Part shown: one piece after another, positions 1-6,654 of the stretch
How positions within the stretch are numbered: the stretch's first letter is position 1
Layout of the letters: every line of letters begins with the position of its first letter
Assembly (NCBI GenBank): GCA_021814355.1
Contig: JAKAIJ010000084.1
Span: forward strand, 1 to 9,706
Source: Acidobacteriota bacterium
GTDB taxonomy: Bacteria; Acidobacteriota; UBA4820; DSQY01
Length of the DNA stretch: 9,706 nucleotides
Direction: 5' to 3'
Translations under genes and position numbers: made by a program
Notes under the pieces: generated by a model
What the model saw: only the letters and a program-made list of their open reading frames with translations
What the model was told of the DNA's origin: nothing
Database searches by the model: none

Positions 1-3000
1 ACGCCCAGAGCGGCCGGTAGAGCCGCTCCGGCGTCCCGTTCAGGGGCAGCGGGGCTTGCGCCGTTGCCTCCGCGTACATGCTGCTCCATGAGCCGAAGGC
101 CGAACCGTTCTTCGCCGGAACGTAGAGCGAGAAAGTATCTCCCGGGATGTCCGTGCGCAGCGGGTGGGGCACGGCCACGAACGAGACCGCCGCGTCGCCC
201 GCCCCGTACGGCAGCGACGCAAACAGCTCGCGCCCCAGCGGGCCGAACCCCGCCACCGCCTCCGAGAAGCTCCCGTCCGGCATCAGCGTCCGCGTCTTCC
301 ACGTCCGCCCCAGCCCGTCCGAGAGGTAGTGGGCGTAGCTGGCGCCTGGGTCAATGCCGGTTACAGCGTCTGAAGTGGTGAGAACGAACCCCTCCGGCCC
401 GCGGTAGAAGAGAATATCGTGGCCCGTCGTCCAGGTTTCGCCCCCCGCGGCGGTCACGTCGTTCGGGTAGGAAACCAGCGTCGGATGTTCCGGCAGCGGC
501 GGCCGGATCGCCGCCAGCCGCTCCAGCGCGTCGTACTGGAACGTGGTCGTGAAGCCGTTCGAGTCGGTCTGGCTCGCGATCAGGCTCGTCGCCGGGTCAA
601 CCGCCCGGGTGAACTCGTCGTACGCGACGCCGTCCCGCCACATCCGCGACACCGCGGCGTGGTCCCACGCGAAGTTGAAGCCGTACGCGTTGCCCCCGTC
701 CCCCCCCGAGTAGAAGAGCCTCACCACGTTGCCGTTGGGGTCGTAGCCGATTCGGAGGGCCTTGTCTCCCGCACCCGTGGCGGGCGGGCCCAGCGCCAGC
801 GTTGCCGGGTCGAAGGCAAAGCCGGACTGGACCTGCCGGTAGGCCACCTGCGAGGCCAGGAGCCCCGTCCCCGCGTCGTAGGCGCTCGCCACCGCCTTGA
901 ACTGGCCCGTGGCGCCGAGGCCGGACGGAAGCAGGTCCCCCTCCCCCGAGAAGGCCAGCACCGCCCGGTCGAGCTGGTAGATGACGGACGATCCCGTGGT
1001 GGGGATGTCCGTCTTCAGGTCGTAGCTGCTCGCGCTGATCCGGCTGCGGCCCGGCACCCGCGGCTGGCCCAGCACCGGCGGCGGCTGCTGGCCAATCTCC
1101 GGCGTCCCGGAGGTCTCCGCCAGAAGGTAGTGGCCGAACCCGTCCCACAGGCTGTTCTCGGTCACCCGCCGCCAGCCGTAGAACGGCGCCGCCACGGGCA
1201 GCGGGCCGGGCGGAGGCGCAAGCTCCTCGCTCTCGGTCCGCCGAACCCGCAGGTTGCCGTAGAAGGCCACCCGCAACGACCCCCAATGCTCCGGGTCGTA
1301 CTCCAGGCACCGGTGGGTGTCCCCCGCGACCGCCCCGTTCACCACCGCGTCCCCCCACGCCCACCGCTTGATCTCCGTTGTCACCGCGCCGGCAAGGGGG
1401 TTGCCCGCCGGGTCGTAGGCCGCCGCCCCCGGCGCGCGACGCAGCGACATCACCTCGGTGCCCGGCGGCAGGAGCACCGTCCCGCTGGCAGGCGGCTGGG
1501 GCTGGGTGGCCTTGAGGCTGTCCGCCACGAAGAACCGCACGCTCTGGGTCCCCAGCGCGTCGGTCTCCACCACCGGCTTCACCACGTGCGGGATCATGAA
1601 GGCGGCGAGGTACCTCCCGGCGGGGAGCAGGGGCGACCGGTCCCAGGTGCGCGTCACCCGGTTCGGCGCCGCCCCGGCCGGCGCCCCCGGCGCCGCGAAC
1701 GACACCGTGTGCCGAGACACCGCCAGGCTGTACCAGGTCAGCGACCCGTCGGGGTCCGCGGTGGTGGGGTGCGGCACCGGGAACGGGTAGGAGACGTAGC
1801 CGTAGCGCGACACCGCCCCCGTCGGGTAGTGCACCGCCGCCAAAAGGCCCCGCAGGATGCCGTCCGTACGGGTGTATTCGGTGTAGCGGTAGAGCGTCTC
1901 CAGCCCCGCCGGGTCTATCACCCGCGCCAGCGCAGGGTAGCTTGCCGTGGTGCCTACGAGCTGCCCCGGCCTCGTCCACCGCACCTGCGTGTAGGAGAAC
2001 CGCTCGGTCTTGCCCGCGCAGGTGATCGTGGCCAGAAGGCCCGGCGCGGCGGGGTCCGTGGCCGGGTAGTAGCCGAACGACATCGCCCGTCCGAAGGAGT
2101 CGGTCAAACTCGCGATGGCCCCCCCGTAGGGCTGGTAGCCGGCCTGCGACGGGTCAGGCTGGTAAGCATTGTAGGCGACCGAGACCGCGTTACCTGCACG
2201 GTCGGCGATCCGCGTCACGTACCACCCCTCCACCGTCGGGTTCGTTATGTAGTCCCACCAGGGAAGCGGGAGCGCCGCCGGCACCAGCAGGTGGGCCCCC
2301 GCCGGGATGAAGGCCCCGGGGGCGCTCCCCCCCGCCTCCCGGCTGGAGCCGTCCGGAAAGTAGAGCCTCCACAGATGCACCGCCCGGTCGTACCGCGCCC
2401 GGAGGTAGGAGCCGTCGTTCGTGAAGTACCAGTCCGCCGCAGGCTCGCTCCCCGGCCCCGCCCAGTCCTCCACCCTCCCGTCCCGGAAGAGCTGGTGCTC
2501 CGCCCCCGACTCGTCCTGGTAGTACCACAACACCTGGGTGAAGTGCTGCGAGGCCTCGTCCTCCTTCGAGACGCGCCGCACCGACAGCCGCAGCAGCACC
2601 CGCCCGTACGACAGGTGCCAGCCCATCCCCAGCACCCCGTGGGGAGGGTCCGTGTACTCCTGGACGGAGGCCGCGTCGTCCAGAAAGGCGTCCTCCAGCG
2701 TCTTGCTGTTGTAGACCCGCACCGGCCGCAGCGACCCGCCCAGGTTCTCCGGCAGACCCACCGCCGAGCCGTGCGTCACCGTCAGCCCGCCATTGAACGG
2801 TGCCACCACCTCCCCCTGGCCCAGCCGCTCGTACACGCTGCCGGAAGAAGAAAACCCCGGCGCGTTGCTCGCAATTTTCATGACCTCCTGGCCGGGGGCC
2901 GAAAGGGAGCAACACGCAAAGGCCAGAAGCCACGCGGCAAGGCGCAAGCAGGCTGTTGAAAATCCTTTATGACCCACAAGGGGTTTCTCAACCGCCTGCA

Positions 3001-3025
3001 AGAACCCGCGGCAACGCCCGCTCAT
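1..3025 (-). CDS. Exported RHS/YD-repeat protein, C-terminal part outside the window
   Basis: The minus strand stays open from position 3025 to the left edge, 1008 codons, so the gene is 3'-truncated. RHS/YD proteins are large shell-forming surface or secreted proteins, often carrying a variable C-terminal effector; that end is not visible here. Seen: a hydrophobic export segment at residues 29-43 (LAAWLLAFACCSLS) after a basic N-terminus; GMGWHLSYGRV at about 134-144, the entry motif typical of RHS barrels; then Gly/Asp/Tyr-rich repeats such as TRIADRAGNAVSVAY, SLTDSFGRAMSFGY, and a clear YD repeat, TDSNGFTTTFQYDALERL, at about 820-837. I chose ATG 3025 because AAGGGG lies 6 nt upstream and the promoter at 3116-3144 is well placed. 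ATG 2881 has AGGAGG only 2 nt upstream and would lose the signal segment; GTG 2977 has no ribosome site. A signal peptide argues against a type VI-loaded Rhs. No function beyond the family can be assigned. Confidence 0.85.
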   Translation of the reverse strand, partial: MSGRCRGFLQAVEKPLVGHKGFSTACLRLAAWLLAFACCSLSAPGQEVMKIASNAPGFSSSGSVYERLGQGEVVAPFNGGLTVTHGSAVGLPENLGGSLRPVRVYNSKTLEDAFLDDAASVQEYTDPPHGVLGMGWHLSYGRVLLRLSVRRVSKEDEASQHFTQVLWYYQDESGAEHQLFRDGRVEDWAGPGSEPAADWYFTNDGSYLRARYDRAVHLWRLYFPDGSSREAGGSAPGAFIPAGAHLLVPAALPLPWWDYITNPTVEGWYVTRIADRAGNAVSVAYNAYQPDPSQAGYQPYGGAIASLTDSFGRAMSFGYYPATDPAAPGLLATITCAGKTERFSYTQVRWTRPGQLVGTTASYPALARVIDPAGLETLYRYTEYTRTDGILRGLLAAVHYPTGAVSRYGYVSYPFPVPHPTTADPDGSLTWYSLAVSRHTVSFAAPGAPAGAAPNRVTRTWDRSPLLPAGRYLAAFMIPHVVKPVVETDALGTQSVRFFVADSLKATQPQPPASGTVLLPPGTEVMSLRRAPGAAAYDPAGNPLAGAVTTEIKRWAWGDAVVNGAVAGDTHRCLEYDPEHWGSLRVAFYGNLRVRRTESEELAPPPGPLPVAAPFYGWRRVTENSLWDGFGHYLLAETSGTPEIGQQPPPVLGQPRVPGRSRISASSYDLKTDIPTTGSSVIYQLDRAVLAFSGEGDLLPSGLGATGQFKAVASAYDAGTGLLASQVAYRQVQSGFAFDPATLALGPPATGAGDKALRIGYDPNGNVVRLFYSGGDGGNAYGFNFAWDHAAVSRMWRDGVAYDEFTRAVDPATSLIASQTDSNGFTTTFQYDALERLAAIRPPLPEHPTLVSYPNDVTAAGGETWTTGHDILFYRGPEGFVLTTSDAVTGIDPGASYAHYLSDGLGRTWKTRTLMPDGSFSEAVAGFGPLGRELFASLPYGAGDAAVSFVAVPHPLRTDIPGDTFSLYVPAKNGSAFGSWSSMYAEATAQAPLPLNGTPERLYRPLWA

Positions 3026-3115
3026 CTGGAGCCCCTTTCCCCAACGATCCGGACGCCCTGCGCCCGGACTTGTGTGAACGAAGTTCCGAAAACCCGCTGA
3101 ACGCTGCTGGAGGAG

Positions 3116-3144
3116 AGTGTACGGCCCCCGCCCCCTCCTGTCAA
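3116..3144 (-). promoter_or_regulatory. Near-consensus sigma-70 promoter of the RHS gene
   Basis: On the minus strand, TTGACA (3144-3139) and TACACT (3121-3116) are separated by exactly 17 nt. This gives a transcription start near 3109 and a leader of about 85 nt before ATG 3025. It is the best promoter match in the window. The spacer is a G-rich run, which is unusual. Confidence 0.6.
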
Positions 3145-3300
3145 GAAAAACCGCGCTACGAGGCGGGAAGCGGCGCCGGAAAGGCCCCTCGCGGAGAGTG
3201 GACCAGACGAATCTTGCGTGTACTTCGTATGCGGTCCGCCGGGGCGCCGCCTTCCCCAGCGCAAAGCGCTGACGCATCGGCGAACTCCCAACGCAGGCGG

Positions 3301-3345
3301 CTCTTCCCCTATGGGGGGACACATGCAATGTCCCACCGGGAAGAG
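3301..3345. other. Two-part hairpin in intergenic DNA
   Basis: Outer arms CTCTTCCC (3301-3308) and GGGAAGAG (3338-3345) pair perfectly over 8 bp. Inner arms GGGACA (3316-3321) and TGTCCC (3329-3334) pair perfectly over 6 bp around a 7-nt loop, with small internal loops between the two stems. There is no T-run on either side, so a simple terminator is unlikely. It could be a structured RNA, a protein-binding cruciform, or part of a mobile-element end. Confidence 0.45.
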
Positions 3346-3478
3346 GCGGAAGTAGGTGGGATGAAACGGTACGGGCAAAGTGAAATCAGGGGCTTAAGGG
3401 CGGCGGGCGGGGGCGTCGGAGCGCGCCCCCCGGCCCGGGAATCAGCCGGACCGTTGCCCGCCGTGTTTCGCCTCTACG

Positions 3479-3581
3479 CTACGCCCTAGCCTCCCAATTG
3501 GCAACGCCACGACCTCCTCAAAAACCATAAGGTTAAGGCGCGGGTGCACTACGCCCTAGCCTCCCGATTGGCAACGCCACG
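3479..3581. repeat. 33-bp direct repeat, two copies 70 bp apart
   Basis: Copies at 3479-3511 and 3549-3581 differ at one base (A/G at 3496 and 3566). They share ACGCCCTAGCCTCCC followed by ATTGGCAACGCCACG. The 37-nt gap is unrelated in sequence. The minus-strand 10-mer GCTAGGGCGT inside both copies also begins the inverted-repeat element at 6655. Function unknown. Confidence 0.75.
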
Positions 3582-3719
3582 CGGGGCACCCGCCGCCAGA
3601 ACGGGGCGGGCCGAAAGGGCAGTTTCTCTTGAACCGTGGGGCCATTCTTGGGTTTGGGCATGATTCCACCTTTGGGTGGGCTCAAGCGATACAAACCCCA
3701 CGCTCTACGGCCCGAGAGG

Positions 3720-5297
3720 CTACCAGAGTTTCTTTTGCTTCTCTTCGCTCTTTTTGCGCGGGGCTTGCTTGAAGGTGGCCGCTGGGGCGAAGCGGGGAAG
3801 CTCGGGGCGGTGGCCGTCTAGTAGCTCTTTGATGGTAAGTATCTGAACCTTGGGCACGCCTCGCCCTTTGAAGTGCTCGGGCTCGTAAAAACCCGCCGTC
3901 GCCGCTTCCTTGTTCATGGGCTCGGTCGGTTCTTCGAGCGTCAGGAAGAGAGCGAGCTTCGCCTTCTCACGTTCCATGACGTGAATCAAATCCCGCACCT
4001 GGGAAACTTGGACTTTCCCACTCTTGACCTGCACCACGGCCTTTTTCGCGGTGCCGCTCTCGTCGTCGTAGAAGTAGATCAGTCCGTCAACGCCCGTGTC
4101 CGCGCCCTTCTTCTTGTCCTGGCCGGGCCGCGCGTTCACGAGGGAGAGCGCCCACCACTCGAAGTGATAGCGGTCCTGCTTCGCAAGCTCACGCGCCGAC
4201 GCGAGGTCAACCGGAACGCCTAGCACCTCGAAAGGTGCGAGAGCATACCCGAAGGCGTCTTGGAGCCGAGACTTCATTAGCGCGATAGCAAGGTGTGTGA
4301 CATCTATTCCGATCCACCGCCGGTGAAGGCGCTCTGCAACTGCTACCGTTGTGCCGCACCCACAGAAGGGGTCTAGCACAAGGTCGCCTTCGTTCGAGGA
4401 GGCCCGGATGACGCGCTCTAGGAGGGCTTCGGGCTTCTGCGTCGGATAGCCGAGGCGTTCTCTCGCTTGAGAGTTCACAAAAGGGATATCTGTCCAAATG
4501 TCGTCAACCGGCACACCTTTTATTTCGTTTAGGTAAATCTTATATCGGTACTTTCCGCTGCTTGTCACTATAAGGCGATCCTCTTTCTTGAGCCTTTCGA
4601 GTGTTGCCTCTGAATACGTCGCAAGCTCCGCGTCCTTGTAGCGCCCATTTGCGTCCGATTTGCTGAATCTCTTCTGTATTTCCTCATCAGGGTAAGTCAT
4701 GAACTGCTGAATAAAAGTGACAGCCTCGCTCTTGGAGTAGTACAGAAGGCAATCATGGTCTTTTCCAAAACGCTTGGCTACGGATTTACTACTCCCGGAA
4801 GTCGCTCGCTTCCAAATAATTTCGTTGCGATAATTCTCCACGCGAAAGATCGCATCGAGCACGAGCTTCAAGTAATGGCTCGCGGTAGGGTCGCAGTGAA
4901 GGTAAAGGCTTCCGGTCGGCTTCAGGACGCAGTGAAGCTCCACGAGCCGGAGCGCCATCATGCAAAGGTAGGCCATCATGTCGGATTGCCCGAGGAAGGC
5001 GCGGAGAGCCTGCACCAATTCCACGAGCTTTGGCGGAGCCGTGTCCACAAGCTCACGGTATGCCGCCTCAGCTTCGAGGCCCCAGTGCCAGGTATCCTCA
5101 AAGGCCGTGATTTGCGCCCCGGCCTCGTCGCCCTTGTGCTGGCCGAAAAGCACGTTGTACGTCGCGTTGGAATTGAAAGGCGGGTCCAGGTAAATCAGGT
5201 CAACACTCTCGTCCTGCACGTTCTCCCGCAAGATTGTGAGGTTGTCCCCAAAGTACAGCTTGTTTTTCCAGCCGCCCTCTTCCCCGGCTCTCCCCAT
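3720..5297 (-). CDS. Single-chain restriction-modification protein: beta-class DNA methyltransferase fused to Mrr-like nuclease domain
   Basis: 525 residues. The N-terminal two thirds form an S-adenosylmethionine-dependent N6-adenine or N4-cytosine methyltransferase in beta-class order: catalytic motif IV DPPF (38-41), a variable region at about 165-285 that should hold target recognition, QKPEALLERV (287-296), then SAM-binding motif I, DPFCGCGTT (309-317), and IGID (329-332). Residues 377-495 resemble the Mrr/PD-(D/E)xK nuclease fold: E380, D404 in GVDG, and Q423-V-K425 in the QxK form typical of Mrr. The tail (510-525) is lysine-rich. A fused methylase and nuclease suggests one polypeptide that both marks and cuts DNA, or cuts by modification state; the target is unknown. 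Start: ATG 5297 has AGAGGTGG upstream and a TATAAT box at 5321-5316; a TTG at 5357 would lie upstream of that promoter. Base composition drops within the recognition region. No separate specificity or restriction subunit is nearby. Confidence 0.9.
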   Translation of the reverse strand: MGRAGEEGGWKNKLYFGDNLTILRENVQDESVDLIYLDPPFNSNATYNVLFGQHKGDEAGAQITAFEDTWHWGLEAEAAYRELVDTAPPKLVELVQALRAFLGQSDMMAYLCMMALRLVELHCVLKPTGSLYLHCDPTASHYLKLVLDAIFRVENYRNEIIWKRATSGSSKSVAKRFGKDHDCLLYYSKSEAVTFIQQFMTYPDEEIQKRFSKSDANGRYKDAELATYSEATLERLKKEDRLIVTSSGKYRYKIYLNEIKGVPVDDIWTDIPFVNSQARERLGYPTQKPEALLERVIRASSNEGDLVLDPFCGCGTTVAVAERLHRRWIGIDVTHLAIALMKSRLQDAFGYALAPFEVLGVPVDLASARELAKQDRYHFEWWALSLVNARPGQDKKKGADTGVDGLIYFYDDESGTAKKAVVQVKSGKVQVSQVRDLIHVMEREKAKLALFLTLEEPTEPMNKEAATAGFYEPEHFKGRGVPKVQILTIKELLDGHRPELPRFAPAATFKQAPRKKSEEKQKKLW

Positions 5298-5301
5298 GAG
5301 G

Positions 5302-5321
5302 CCACCTCTAGGCGCATTATA
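5302..5321 (-). promoter_or_regulatory. -10 box and ribosome binding site of the methyltransferase gene
   Basis: A perfect TATAAT lies at 5321-5316 on the minus strand. AGAGGTGG follows at 5309-5302, 4 nt before ATG 5297. A transcription start near 5309 would give a leader of only about a dozen nucleotides. The -35 region is poor: with an 18-nt spacer it reads GTGCCA, 4 of 6 matches. This arrangement fixes the start codon. Confidence 0.5.
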
Positions 5322-5605
5322 CCTACACGAGAGGCACCATGGCACCTCGGGAGGCAACGGGGGCGCGCCGGATACGAGAGAAAAGGGGAGGGAGGCAGAG
5401 CGTCGGAGCCGCGCCCTGCCCCCCGTGTCGCGTTTGGTCTATCGCTTCGCCATCCGTATCACAAGCGGAACCGGGCCGCCCTTGCGTTGAACGGGGTGGA
5501 CCGCGCGCTTGGTCTTCACCAGGGGCCTTCGTGATTCCTGGGGCCTCTCGGCGAGTGACTTTGTCTCAGTCAAGGTCTCTCTCCCTTCCGGCGGTTTAGG
5601 CGGCA

Positions 5606-5631
5606 CGCTTCGGGGGCCTTCCCCGAAAGCG
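5606..5631. other. GC-rich hairpin
   Basis: CGCTTCGGGG (5606-5615) pairs with CCCCGAAAGCG (5621-5631) over 10 bp with one bulged A; the loop is GCCTT. No T-run follows on either strand, so it is not a standard Rho-independent terminator. Confidence 0.4.
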
Positions 5632-5646
5632 GCCACAATGCGGAAA

Positions 5647-5668
5647 AATGTTTACCGAATGTTTACCG
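5647..5668. repeat. Tandem 11-bp repeat AATGTTTACCG x2
   Basis: Two perfect adjacent copies, 5647-5657 and 5658-5668, about one helical turn each, lie roughly 120 bp inside the putative island end. This spacing would suit a protein bound on one DNA face, such as integrase arm sites or an excisionase/regulator, but only the repeat itself is seen. Confidence 0.6.
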
Positions 5669-5789
5669 ATTTCCAGTAAAATACGGTCGTTTCTTGTGGC
5701 CTGGCGTGGAAATTGCGTGGCAAAAAAGGACCTATGCCATATGGCAGATTCAATGATGACGCGGGTTTGATGGGGGCGCCCCTTGCGCG

Positions 5790-5834
5790 CTCCGGAGCCG
5801 AAGGTCGTGAGTTCGAATCTCGCCGGGCGCACCA
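5790..5834 (+). tRNA. tRNA-Arg(CCG) 3' half, probable attachment-site remnant
   Basis: Reading plus, the segment folds as the 3' half of a tRNA: anticodon loop CTCCGGA with anticodon CCG at 5792-5794, 3' anticodon stem GCCGA, variable AGGTC, T stem GTGAG/CTCGC around TTCGAAT, acceptor strand CGGGCGC (5824-5830), discriminator A and encoded CCA (5832-5834), followed by a T-run at about 5837-5841. There is no D arm, and the preceding bases do not complete the anticodon stem. A partial acceptor match (GCGCCCC, 5777-5783) sits upstream, but the segment cannot fold as a normal tRNA. Integrases of the tyrosine family commonly recombine in tRNA 3' halves, leaving such a copy at the far end of the island. 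The orientation places the island to the left and the intact tRNA beyond the window. Confidence 0.75.
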
Positions 5835-5858
5835 CCTTTTTCCCCTAATTTCTGTCGC

Positions 5859-6578
5859 TCACGGGAGGGCGATTGGCCCTCGCGCGGGCGTGAGCACGAG
5901 CTCGTCCACGCACGCCAGCGCCGGCTGCTCGAGGGAGAAGGCCACCGCTTCGGCCACGGTCCGGGCGTCCATCAGCTTCCCCTCGGGCAGCGGCTTGGGG
6001 AAGCTGTCCCACGCGGGGGTGAGGGTGGCGCCCGGGCAGACGGCCGTCACCGTGACGCCGTGGGGGCGCGCCTCCTCGCGCAGCGCCGCGAGGAGGCCCA
6101 TCAGCCCCCACTTGCTGGCGCAGTAGGCCGTCTCGCGGGCGCAGCCCTGCTTCCCCATGATGGAGGAGAGGGCGATCACGTGACCGTGCTTCTGCTTGTA
6201 GAAGTGCGGCAGGAGGTGCCGCAGGAAATAGAAGAGCGAGGTGAGGTTGGTCTCGATCACCTGGCGGAACTCCTCGGCGCTGGTGGCCTCCAAGGGCCCC
6301 ATCCGGAAGAGGCCCGCGCTGTGCACGAGGGCGTGGACGGCGCCGAAGGTCTTGAGCGCCTCCTTGACGACGTCGCGGGCCTCCTCCTCGCGGGTCGCGT
6401 CCCCGGGGAGCGCGATGGCCCGCTTGCCGCGGTCGCTGAACTCCTTCTCCAGCGCCGCGAGGCGAGCCTTGTTGCGCGCCGAGAGGATGACCGTGTGGCC
6501 GCGCTCCGAGAGGAGCCGCGCGCACGCCTCGCCGATGCCCGAGCTGGCGCCGGTGACCAGGACGATCTCGTTCTTCAT
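5859..6578 (-). CDS. Short-chain dehydrogenase/reductase, possible sepiapterin-type reductase
   Basis: 239 residues, a normal length for a classical SDR: a cytosolic NAD(P)(H)-dependent oxidoreductase with a Rossmann fold. Seen: cofactor motif TGASSGIG (9-16), Arg35 after strand beta-2, which favours NADP(H), D60, SAG (87-89), N111, catalytic S139, Y152 and K156 (YCASK), and CPGATLTP. ATG 6578 has GGGGAG 7 nt upstream. The substrate cannot be read from the sequence. The neighbouring PTPS and folE genes on the same strand make a pterin reductase, sepiapterin-reductase-like step plausible, but a terminator and an inserted element lie between them, and generic SDRs are common. The stop codon is 25 bp from the tRNA half, so the putative island insertion did not damage this gene. 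Confidence 0.85.
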   Translation of the reverse strand: MKNEIVLVTGASSGIGEACARLLSERGHTVILSARNKARLAALEKEFSDRGKRAIALPGDATREEEARDVVKEALKTFGAVHALVHSAGLFRMGPLEATSAEEFRQVIETNLTSLFYFLRHLLPHFYKQKHGHVIALSSIMGKQGCARETAYCASKWGLMGLLAALREEARPHGVTVTAVCPGATLTPAWDSFPKPLPEGKLMDARTVAEAVAFSLEQPALACVDELVLTPARGPIALP

Positions 6579-6598
6579 GGAACCGCTCCCCGGAATGG

Positions 6599-6629
6599 AA
6601 AAGCCCTCCGGGCTGCCTGCCCGGAGGGC
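6599..6629 (-). terminator. Rho-independent terminator, minus strand
   Basis: GCCCTCCGGGC and GCCCGGAGGGC (6603-6613 and 6619-6629) form a perfect 11-bp stem with a 5-nt loop, followed on the minus strand by TTTT (6602-6599). It would end transcripts coming from PTPS-folE. It lies only 8 nt upstream of the ribosome site of the dehydrogenase, so it could also attenuate read-through into that gene. Confidence 0.75.
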
Positions 6630-6631
6630 CG

Positions 6632-6637
6632 ATTATA
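6632..6637 (-). promoter_or_regulatory. TATAAT box upstream of the dehydrogenase, weak candidate
   Basis: A perfect TATAAT reads on the minus strand, but no good -35 is found at 16-18 nt, where the end of the inserted element now lies. The predicted start, about 6625, falls inside the terminator stem. If used, the transcript would lack the full hairpin and escape termination. Confidence 0.25.
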
Positions 6638-6654
6638 CCGCAGCACAGTTTTTG

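Larger units (their letters stand above)
3145..3719. other. Gene-free stretch between the RHS and methyltransferase genes
   Basis: Open frames here are short, lack ribosome sites and resemble no family I know. The stretch holds the hairpin at 3301-3345, the direct repeat pair at 3479-3581, and an inverted pair CGTGGGG/CCCCACG (3635-3641 and 3696-3702) just after the methyltransferase stop, which encloses a small CCACC/GGTGG stem. No clear Rho-independent terminator for the methyltransferase gene is seen. Confidence 0.5.
5322..5789. other. Gene-free stretch leading to the tRNA remnant
   Basis: No credible gene is seen. A 65-codon minus-strand frame at 5439-5636 starts with GTG, has no ribosome site and resembles nothing I know. 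The stretch holds the hairpin at 5606-5631, the tandem repeat at 5647-5668 and the 12-bp palindrome TGCCATATGGCA at 5735-5746. Its AT-richer end (5640-5760), directly beside the tRNA half, is what the end of an integrated element often looks like. Confidence 0.5.

Noticed and set aside
419..2959. An 846-codon open frame on the plus strand antisense to the RHS gene
   Set aside because: Its product is almost all Arg, Pro, Val and His with no domain or ribosome site. It arises because high GC at third positions of the minus-strand gene removes stops from the opposite frame.
3022..3378. A 118-codon minus-strand frame whose TGA overlaps the RHS ATG as ATGA
   Set aside because: The RHS promoter lies inside it, composition is non-protein-like, and no ribosome site is seen. 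The overlap is probably chance.
3479..3581. Two-repeat minimal CRISPR (33-bp repeats, 37-bp gap)
   Set aside because: There are only two repeats, one with a mismatch, no third repeat in the flanks and no cas gene in the window.
5439..5636. A 65-codon basic small protein on the minus strand
   Set aside because: It starts with GTG, has no ribosome site or recognisable motif, and its start overlaps the region of the hairpin at 5606-5631.
5358..5789. A group I intron splitting the tRNA at the anticodon loop
   Set aside because: No tRNA 5' half with a D arm is found upstream on the plus strand within this stretch.
5777..5834. A functional D-armless tRNA using GCGCCCC (5777-5783) as 5' acceptor strand
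   Set aside because: The bases before the anticodon loop do not pair with GCCGA and the acceptor has a mismatch; bacterial tRNAs normally need the D arm. GGGGCGCCCC is also self-complementary and may be there by chance.
5596..5835. A 79-codon minus-strand frame beginning VRPARFELTTFGS
   Set aside because: This is the familiar spurious translation across the antisense of a tRNA T arm.
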